DNA from: an uncultured Clostridia bacterium
GTDB lineage: Bacteria; Bacillota; Clostridia; Oscillospirales; Oscillospiraceae
Length of the DNA: 34,422 bases
NCBI GenBank assembly: GCA_945864305.1
Contig: CAMBAJ010000021.1
Location: 1-34,422 of the forward strand
Reading direction: 5' to 3'
Shown here: in pieces, positions 29,566-34,422 of the stretch
Layout of the letters: each line of letters opens with the position of its first letter
How positions within the stretch are numbered: the first letter of the stretch is position 1
Made by a program: the position numbers and the translations under genes
Notes under the pieces: model-generated
Database searches by the model: none
Told to the model about the DNA's origin: nothing
Seen by the model: the letters and a program-made list of their open reading frames with translations, nothing else

Positions 29566-30379
29566 AATGGGCACCTCCGTTCAGTTGTTCCGCTGTCATG
29601 TTGAAAATCGCGTCGATCAGGTCCGTGCGGAAGGTGGCGTTGCCGGTGCCGTTTTTCAGGCGCCGGGCCTCCGCCAGTTCTCCAGCCACGCCCATGGCCG
29701 CCACCGCCGCGCAGGTGGTCTCGAAGATTTGGTCCGGTGCTCCGCCGCAGAAGGCCCCCAGCAGGGCCGACAGCATGCAGCCGCTGCCGGTGATGCGGGC
29801 CATGGTGGCGCAGCCGTTGCGGATGACCGCCGTGCGGGCGCCGTCGCTGACCACGTCGATGGGGCCGGACACCGCTACCACGGCGCCGGTGCGCCGGGCC
29901 AGGGAGCGGGCCATCTCCACCGTCCGGGGAAGGTTTTCCTCCGTCACCGCGTCCCCGGCCTCCACATCCACGCCGCTGCCCGCCAGCTCTCCCCGGGCCA
30001 GGGCCCGGATCTCCGAGGCGTTGCCCCGGATGACGGAGAAGCGGACCTCCTCCAGCAGCCGGGCGGACTCCTGCCGCCGGATGGCCGTGCTCCCGGCAGC
30101 CACCGGGTCCAGCACCACCGGACGGCCCGCCCGGTTGGCGCTCTTTCCCGCCAGGACCATGGCGGGTGTCTTCTCGATGGGCCCGAAGTTGCACACCAGC
30201 GCTTGGGCCGCAGCCGCGGTCTCCTCCACCTCCCGGACGTCCTCCGCCATGGTGGGGGAGCCTCCGGCGGCCAGGATGATGTTGGCGCAGTCGTTGACTG
30301 TCACAAAATTCGTGATGCACTGGACCAGCGGGGCGGTCCGCCGCACCCGGTCCAGCAGGTTTCCCAGATTCATGTCCAT
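29546..30379 (-). CDS. thiM: Hydroxyethylthiazole kinase, copy 1
   Basis: 277 aa; ATG at 30379 after GGAGGG. Ribokinase-like ThiM motifs: PLVQCITNFVTVNDCANIIL, GGSPTMAEDVREVEE, NFGPIEKTPAM, VLDPVAAGST, IRGNASEIRAL, VAVSGPIDVVSDG and TGSGCMLSALLGA with the catalytic Cys. It phosphorylates hydroxyethylthiazole for ThiE. It lies 13 bp after thiW copy 1, its likely importer. A second, more divergent copy follows another thiW at 32244. Confidence 0.95.
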   Translation of the reverse strand: MDMNLGNLLDRVRRTAPLVQCITNFVTVNDCANIILAAGGSPTMAEDVREVEETAAAAQALVCNFGPIEKTPAMVLAGKSANRAGRPVVLDPVAAGSTAIRRQESARLLEEVRFSVIRGNASEIRALARGELAGSGVDVEAGDAVTEENLPRTVEMARSLARRTGAVVAVSGPIDVVSDGARTAVIRNGCATMARITGSGCMLSALLGAFCGGAPDQIFETTCAAVAAMGVAGELAEARRLKNGTGNATFRTDLIDAIFNMTAEQLNGGAHCELYEG

Positions 30380-30392
30380 ATCGCGGCCCTCC

Positions 30393-30929
30393 TCAGCGCT
30401 CCAGCTGGGCCTGCATCCGGGCCAGGACGCCGGTGCGCTTCAAAATCAGCAACACGGCCACGCCCATGGAGGCGCCCACCATGGCCGAGGGGATGTAGAA
30501 GGGGATGAAGTAAAACGGGGACTGGGCATCCAGGCCGTAGAAGAGCTTGAACAGCGGGTAGGACGCCATGGCCCCCACCACGCCGGTGCCGATGACCTCG
30601 CCGATCCACGCGGACCACCAGGTCTTGAACTTCCGGTACAGCAATCCCCCCAGAATGGGGCCGAACATGGCGCCGGTGACGGAGCCCACATCCCGACCGC
30701 AGAGCATCCGCATCACGCCGCAGAGGAAGCCCGCGGCGCTGCCGTACCAGGGGCCGATCAGGGCGGCGGACAGCACGTTGACAAAGTGCTGAAAGGGCGC
30801 CATAGCGGGGAAGTAGACGAAGGTGTTCAGGACGAACGCCAGGCACGCCAGCATGGCGGTCAGGACCACTTTCCGGGTGGTCACGCTTCTGGAACGGGTC
30901 AGGGTCCGGGTCTGCGCGTCTGTTTTCAT
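30393..30929 (-). CDS. thiW: ThiW-type ECF S component, copy 1
   Basis: 178 aa; ATG at 30929 after AAGGAGGAAA. Five to six hydrophobic segments: 'VVLTAMLACLAFVLNTFVYF', FQHFVNVLSAALIGPWYGSAAGF (in parts), 'GSVTGAMFGPILGGLLYRKF' and 'FIPFYIPSAMVGASMGVAVL'. ThiW proteins are S components of energy-coupling factor importers, predicted to take up the thiazole part of thiamine. First gene of the TPP riboswitch 1 unit, directly before thiM, which fits thiazole uptake followed by phosphorylation. The shared energising EcfA/T module is not in the window. Confidence 0.93.
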   Translation of the reverse strand: MKTDAQTRTLTRSRSVTTRKVVLTAMLACLAFVLNTFVYFPAMAPFQHFVNVLSAALIGPWYGSAAGFLCGVMRMLCGRDVGSVTGAMFGPILGGLLYRKFKTWWSAWIGEVIGTGVVGAMASYPLFKLFYGLDAQSPFYFIPFYIPSAMVGASMGVAVLLILKRTGVLARMQAQLER

Positions 30930-30998
30930 GGTCAGTTTCCTCCTTGTGGATTCGTTTTTTACAAATCGCTTCGGGAGCGGACGGTGCGGTGCCGGCCT

Positions 30999-31037
30999 AA
31001 AAAAACGCGGAGCTCTCCCAAAGGGGAGAACTCCGCG
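30999..31037 (-). terminator. TPP riboswitch 1 terminator
   Basis: A 13-bp stem with one G-U pair (31006-31018 with 31025-31037), followed on the minus strand by TTTTTTT (30999-31005). It lies between the aptamer and thiW. Confidence 0.92.
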
Positions 31038-31110
31038 GCTGCCTTTCATTTGCCCTCGCCGCCGGCGTCAGCTGACCTGCCGGAGCTTGGAAAATCCCGG
31101 TTTTTTGCGC

Positions 31111-31191
31111 GTCCCTACGGTGGCATTACCCACATCAGGTGAGGTCGAGGGAACACACCCTCCTCTCAGAACTCTTGCGAGAACTCCCTTG
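31111..31191 (-). ncRNA. TPP riboswitch 1 (thiW-thiM-thiE unit)
   Basis: Minus strand: CTGAGAGGAGGGTG, CACCTGATGTGGGTAATGCC and ACCGTAGGGAC in order, with pairing arms on both sides. It heads the long minus-strand thi unit. Confidence 0.94.
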
Positions 31192-31198
31192 CGTCGGA

Positions 31199-31227
31199 AG
31201 TATATCCCGCTGTTTTTTTCTTGTCAA
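31199..31227 (-). promoter_or_regulatory. Promoter of TPP riboswitch 1 unit
   Basis: Minus strand: TTGACA (31222-31227), 17 bases, TATACT (31199-31204). Divergent from the next promoter. Confidence 0.88.
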
Positions 31228-31252
31228 GCCCCAATTTTGGAAAAAATCGCAC

Positions 31253-31281
31253 TTGACAGTCCCGCTCCGGGGTGCCATAAT
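31253..31281 (+). promoter_or_regulatory. Promoter of TPP riboswitch 3 unit
   Basis: TTGACA (31253-31258), 17 bases, CATAAT (31276-31281). The transcript would start a few bases before the aptamer. Confidence 0.85.
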
Positions 31282-31292
31282 GGGGCCAAAGA

Positions 31293-31369
31293 CAGGGGAG
31301 CCTCCGGGCTGAGAGGAAGCAGATGCTTCGACCCTTTTACCTGATGTGGACCATGCCACCGTAGGGAGT
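31293..31369 (+). ncRNA. TPP riboswitch 3 (second thiW-thiM)
   Basis: GGGGAGCC, CTGAGAGGAAGC, ACCCTTTTACCTGAT, GGACCATGCC and CGTAGGGAG in order. It is divergent from riboswitch 1, 100 bp away, and heads thiW-thiM copy 2. Confidence 0.95.
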
Positions 31370-31389
31370 CATCACATGATTCCGACCGG

Positions 31390-31418
31390 CAGGCACCTTC
31401 AGGGGCCTGTTCTTTTTT
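31390..31418 (+). terminator. TPP riboswitch 3 terminator
   Basis: CAGGCACC (31390-31397) pairs with GGGGCCTG (31402-31409), one mismatch, loop TTCA, followed by TTCTTTTTT. Confidence 0.85.
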
Positions 31419-31424
31419 GACTCT

Positions 31425-31685
31425 TTTGAGCGAAAGGAGTGCGTGAGAGAAAACATACCGGCGTCCCGGGCCACCGGGAACGGACAGAGGGGGAGCGCCC
31501 TGTGTCCCAGCCGACCAGCAGCGATGGGAAGCCGTGTTCCGGCGTGAGAGGAGACCAGCAAGTCTCGACCGCTTTTCCACGGGCGTGATGTCGCCCGTCA
31601 CCTTGCCATGCAAGGGGAAAACGCTGCTGTTTTCACCGTTTTCTCCGTGCCGTTCCGATGCCCTCCCTTTGGGAGGAGCCCGTTC
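31425..31685 (+). other. Hairpin-rich leader between riboswitch terminator and thiW copy 2
   Basis: About 260 nt without a supported gene. It can form six local stems in a row: 31464-31469/31474-31479; 31482-31491/31498-31507; 31579-31585/31592-31598; 31601-31606/31610-31615; 31617-31622/31629-31634; 31662-31667/31671-31676. It matches no RNA class I know. A GTG-initiated frame near 31439 is open for about 50 codons but its ribosome box is too close. Confidence 0.45.
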
Positions 31686-31702
31686 AAAGGAGTTTGTTTT
31701 TT

Positions 31703-32221
31703 ATGCGGAAAAATTCTACAAAAAAGCTGGCCCTGGCCGGCGTTCTGTGCGCTGTCGCCGTGGTCGGCAGCATGTTTTCCTTCCCCGTGTTCGGCAGCAA
31801 GTGCGCCCCGGTGCAGCACATGGTGAACATCCTGTGCGCCGTGTTCCTGGGCCCCTGGTACGGCGTGGGCGTGGCCTTTGTGGCCAGCCTGCTGCGGAAT
31901 TTGCTGGGCCTGGGCAGCCTGCTGGCCTTCCCCGGCAGCATGTGCGGCGCCCTGCTGTGCGGCGTGGCCTACTGGAAGTCTGAAAACCTGCCTGTGACCC
32001 TGGTGGCGGAGGTGCTCGGCACCGGCGTCATCGGCGGCCTCGCGGCCTATCCCATCGCCATTGCCTTCATGGGCAAGAGCGCCGGTGACATCGCCTTCTA
32101 CGCCTACGTGGTGCCCTTCCTGGTGTCCACCGTGGGCGGGTCCATTCTGGCCGGCGCGCTGGTGTTCGCCCTGCAGAAGAGCGGCGCCCTGAAGTCCATG
32201 CGCGCCGCCCTGGAGTCCTGA
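31703..32221 (+). CDS. thiW: ThiW-type ECF S component, copy 2
   Basis: 172 aa; ATG at 31703 with AAAGGAG about ten bases upstream; a longer frame from 31658 would include that box. Hydrophobic segments and ThiW motifs parallel copy 1: 'FGSKCAPVQHMVNILCAVFL', GPWYGVGVAFVASLLRNLLG, 'AFPGSMCGALLCGVAYWK' and 'VVPFLVSTVGGSILAGALVF'. It should import the thiazole moiety through a shared ECF module. It is the first gene after TPP riboswitch 3 and lies 22 bp before thiM copy 2. Why two ThiW-ThiM pairs are kept is unclear. Confidence 0.93.
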   Translation: MRKNSTKKLALAGVLCAVAVVGSMFSFPVFGSKCAPVQHMVNILCAVFLGPWYGVGVAFVASLLRNLLGLGSLLAFPGSMCGALLCGVAYWKSENLPVTLVAEVLGTGVIGGLAAYPIAIAFMGKSAGDIAFYAYVVPFLVSTVGGSILAGALVFALQKSGALKSMRAALES

Positions 32222-32243
32222 TTCTTCCCGAAAGGAGCCCCCT

Positions 32244-33050
32244 ATGCCCGATTTCTCCCGTCTGGACGCTGTGAAGCGGCAGCGTCCCCTGATCCACTGT
32301 GTCAGCAACCTGGTCTCCGCCAATGACTGCGCCAATCTGGCCCTGGCCGTGGGAGCCAGCCCCATGATGGCCCAGGCCCTGCCGGAGATGGAGGCCATCA
32401 CCGCCTCCAGCAGCGCCACGGTCCTGAACACCGGCACGCCGGACGAGGAGAAGTTCCGGGTCTGCCTGGTGTGCGGCAAGGCGGCGGAGCGGCTGGGCCA
32501 GCCCGCGGTGCTGGACCCGGTGGGCGTGGGGGCCAGTCCCTGGCGTCTGGAGCGGACCTGCGAGATGCTCCGCCTGTTTACCCCCGCCATTCTGCGGGTG
32601 AATCTGGGGGAGGCCCGGGCTCTGCTCCGGCTGGACAGCCGGGAACAGGGGGTGGACAGCCCCGCCGCGTCCTCCCGGGAGGAGCGGCTGGAGATCGCCG
32701 TGCGCCTTGCCCAGCGCCGCCGGACCGCCGTGCTGCTCTCCGGGCCGGAGGATATCGCCACAGACGGCGCCGCCGCCTGGTGCGTCACCGGGGGCAGCGA
32801 TCTCATGTCCAAGGTCACCGGCACCGGCTGTATGCTGTCGGTGCTGTGCGGCGTGTTCGCCGCCGTGGAGCCGGACCGTCTCTCCGCCGCCGTGCTGGCC
32901 TCCGCCTTCTGGAAGGTCTGCTCCCATCGCGCGGAGTTGGCGGTAGGGGGCAAAGGGCCCGGCAGCTTCCGCGCCGCCCTGATGGACGCGGCCGCCGGTG
33001 TGACCAGCGCGGACTTTGCCGCTGAGGCCCAGGTGGAGCGGCTGCTTTAA
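32244..33050 (+). CDS. thiM: Hydroxyethylthiazole kinase, copy 2
   Basis: 268 aa; ATG after GAAAGGAG. ThiM motifs: PLIHCVSNLVSANDCANLAL, GASPMMAQALPEMEAI, LNTGTPDEEKF, VLDPVGVGAS, LRVNLGEARALL, VLLSGPEDIATDG and TGTGCMLSVLCGVF with the catalytic Cys. It phosphorylates hydroxyethylthiazole. It differs from copy 1 in several core motifs (VNLGEA against IRGNASE), so the copies are old paralogues or one was acquired; substrate specificity may differ. A terminator follows the stop codon. Confidence 0.94.
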   Translation: MPDFSRLDAVKRQRPLIHCVSNLVSANDCANLALAVGASPMMAQALPEMEAITASSSATVLNTGTPDEEKFRVCLVCGKAAERLGQPAVLDPVGVGASPWRLERTCEMLRLFTPAILRVNLGEARALLRLDSREQGVDSPAASSREERLEIAVRLAQRRRTAVLLSGPEDIATDGAAAWCVTGGSDLMSKVTGTGCMLSVLCGVFAAVEPDRLSAAVLASAFWKVCSHRAELAVGGKGPGSFRAALMDAAAGVTSADFAAEAQVERLL

Positions 33051-33085
33051 CGCGGTGTCATACATTATATAATAAGTATCATGAG

Positions 33086-33115
33086 ACCGGACTGCCCGCG
33101 GGCGGTCCGGTTTTC
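33086..33115 (+). terminator. Intrinsic terminator of the thiW-thiM copy 2 unit
   Basis: ACCGGACTGC (33086-33095) pairs with GCGGTCCGGT (33102-33111), one G-U pair, followed by TTTTC. It separates the thi unit from spoIIP. Confidence 0.85.
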
Positions 33116-33125
33116 TCCTGCCCCG

Positions 33126-33154
33126 GCATATTTCCGTCTCCTCCCACATAGGTT
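33126..33154 (+). promoter_or_regulatory. Sigma-E-like promoter of spoIIP
   Basis: GCATATT (33126-33132) fits the sigma-E -35 consensus; 14 bases on, CATAGGTT (33147-33154) partly fits CATACAnT. The predicted start is about 12 bases before the spoIIP ATG. Confidence 0.55.
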
Positions 33155-33172
33155 GTCCAAGAGGTGAGACAC

Positions 33173-34333
33173 ATGAGACAAAAACGCATCCCCTCCGGAC
33201 TTTTGCGGCGGCTGGAGGCCGGGGCCCTGGCAGTCGGGACACTGTGGGCCGTCAGCGTCACCGCCGGCAGTGAGACCGCCGCCTCCGCCGCGGAGGCCCT
33301 GCGGTCATCGCTGCCCGTCAGCGCCCTGCGCTGGGAACTGGGGGACCTGGGGACCCGGGACAGCCTGTCCGCCGCCACAGTGATGACGCTGGCGGAGTCC
33401 CCGCTGCTGCTGTCCGCCCGGCCCGCCGTGGCGGAGCTGTGGTCCTCGGAGCAGGAGACCCCCTCTGCGGACAGCCCGGAGGAGCAGGAGAGCGTCACCG
33501 TGCCGGTGGAGGAAACCCCGCTGGAGACGCCCACCGCCACGGACAACGGCGTCCCCGCCCGGACGCTGGTGCCCACGGACCCCAGCGGCTACACGGTCTG
33601 CGGGCGGACCTACATCAGCAACTCCACCGACTACACCCTGTCCATTCAAGACCTCCTGCAGCCCTTTTCCGCCGAGCTGACGCCGGAGGAGCCGCAGATT
33701 CTGATCCTCCACACCCACGGCAGCGAGTCTTACACCCCCGCCGGGGACGCGGACGTCGTCTGGTCCGGGAACCACCGCACCACGGACTCCCGCTACAACG
33801 TGGTGAAGGTGGGGGACGAGATGGCGGCGGTCTTCGGGGAGGCGGGCATCTCCGTCCTCCACGACCGAACACTGTACGACTACCCGGATTACAGCGGCGC
33901 CTATGACCGCTCCCTGAAGGCCATCCAGAGCTATCTGGCCCAGTATCCCTCCATCCACTTCATTCTGGACGTCCACCGGGACGCCATTGAGGACAGCCAG
34001 GGCAACGAGTACAAGGTGGTCTCCGACATCGACGGCGTGGGAACCGCCGCCCAGCTGACGCTGGTGGTGGGCAGCGACGGCAGCGGCCTGACCCACCCCA
34101 ACTGGATGGAGAACCTACGGCTGGCGGTGGCCCTCCAGGAGGACCTGCTGACCAGCTATCCCACCCTGACGCGCCCGGTGCTGCTGCGGAATTCCCGCTA
34201 CAACCAGCACGCCACCACGGGCTCCCTGCTGGTGGAGGTGGGAGCCGCCGGCAACTCCCCGGAGGAGGCGGTCCTGGCGGGCCGGCTGTTCGCGGAGCGG
34301 ATGGTGGAGGTGCTCCAGGCCAGGAGCAAATAG
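33173..34333 (+). CDS. spoIIP: Stage II sporulation protein P
   Basis: 386 aa from the ATG at 33173, chosen for the AGAGGTG box; a GTG nine bases earlier overlaps it. One N-terminal membrane anchor (GALAVGTLWAVSVTAG, about 17-32), then an Asp/Glu/Pro-rich linker (about 85-135) and the SpoIIP catalytic domain: LILHTHGSESYTP (His180, His182), DVHRDA (His268), VVGSDGSG, NLRLAVALQ and NQHATTGSLLVEVG. SpoIIP is a peptidoglycan amidase and lytic transglycosylase that drives engulfment in the sporulating mother cell. Its presence implies the organism can form endospores. Stand-alone gene after the thi unit, with a sigma-E-like promoter. Confidence 0.96.
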   Translation: MRQKRIPSGLLRRLEAGALAVGTLWAVSVTAGSETAASAAEALRSSLPVSALRWELGDLGTRDSLSAATVMTLAESPLLLSARPAVAELWSSEQETPSADSPEEQESVTVPVEETPLETPTATDNGVPARTLVPTDPSGYTVCGRTYISNSTDYTLSIQDLLQPFSAELTPEEPQILILHTHGSESYTPAGDADVVWSGNHRTTDSRYNVVKVGDEMAAVFGEAGISVLHDRTLYDYPDYSGAYDRSLKAIQSYLAQYPSIHFILDVHRDAIEDSQGNEYKVVSDIDGVGTAAQLTLVVGSDGSGLTHPNWMENLRLAVALQEDLLTSYPTLTRPVLLRNSRYNQHATTGSLLVEVGAAGNSPEEAVLAGRLFAERMVEVLQARSK

Positions 34334-34374
34334 GGCGGGGAGGACGCCCCTCTGAAAATATATGGATAAAATAG

Positions 34375-34403
34375 GAACCCCCCGGCATAGCCGGGGGTTC
34401 TTC
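34375..34403 (+). terminator. Intrinsic terminator of spoIIP
   Basis: GAACCCCCCGGC (34375-34386) pairs with GCCGGGGGTTC (34390-34400), one bulged C. The T-run after it is poor (TTCATAG). Confidence 0.7.
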
Positions 34404-34422
34404 ATAGACGGGTAAAACCCTA

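Noticed and set aside
31439-31590. GTG-started frame of about 50 codons in the thiW copy 2 leader
   Set aside because: The ribosome box overlaps or touches the start, and the product is charged, Pro/Gly-rich and unlike any family. The region is better explained as structured RNA.
31598-32953. 451-codon minus-strand frame opposite thiW and thiM copy 2
   Set aside because: Shadow of two genes with clear motifs; composition is repetitive.

Overview
The window reads as a high-GC Firmicute of class Clostridia, probably a gut Oscillospiraceae relative (Flavonifractor/Lawsonibacter/Oscillibacter-like). This is inferred from strong AGGAGG ribosome binding sites, GC-rich codon use, sigma-A promoters, a SpoIIP endospore engulfment protein, three TPP riboswitches and ECF-type vitamin uptake components. 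I see no rRNA, tRNA, CRISPR array, phage or intact insertion sequence.

Layout. 1-3650 (all minus): the first codons of a lipoprotein gene, a 427-aa protein built from two degenerate tyrosine-recombinase-like repeats and two winged helices, a small unknown protein, a DhaS-like TetR regulator and a YesL-type membrane protein. 3651-9297 (plus): a LacI regulator with several matching 14-bp operators, then an ABC importer operon in the order MalG-type permease, binding lipoprotein, MalF-type permease, ComEC-like metallo-beta-lactamase-fold hydrolase. It has no ATPase gene. 9298-12275 (minus): a BlaI-type repressor, a BlaR1-type M56 protease with a non-penicillin-binding sensor and a membrane protein, under a promoter with two BlaI operators. 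12398-13366: an AraC regulator with a GyrI-like effector domain. 13441-15643 (minus): P-loop kinase, DUF3842 protein and ECF S component, a possible salvage operon. 15660-17965: a DMT exporter, a small ORF and endonuclease IV.

18059-20500 is a decay zone. It holds the C-terminal end of a TRAP permease (DctM), an amidohydrolase gene interrupted by one in-frame TAG, an unassigned hairpin-rich stretch and a frameshifted Nudix gene. 20501-25971 (minus) carries a possible AbrB/MraZ-like protein, a CPA2 cation/proton antiporter, an L-2-hydroxyacid dehydrogenase, an LctP permease and a small membrane protein.

26056-33115 is a thiamine salvage region. Three TPP riboswitches, each followed by an intrinsic terminator, control three units: thiW-thiM-thiE-HAD-thiamine-binding protein (minus), thiE-thiD (minus) and a second thiW-thiM (plus). 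Together they import a thiazole precursor, phosphorylate thiazole and HMP, and join them to thiamine phosphate. No de novo pathway gene (thiC, thiG, thiH) is present here. The window ends with spoIIP behind a sigma-E-like promoter.

The least explained loci are the tandem integrase-like/winged-helix protein, the kinase-DUF3842-ECF operon, the importer operon ending in a ComEC-like hydrolase, and the long hairpin-rich leader between the TPP terminator and the second thiW.
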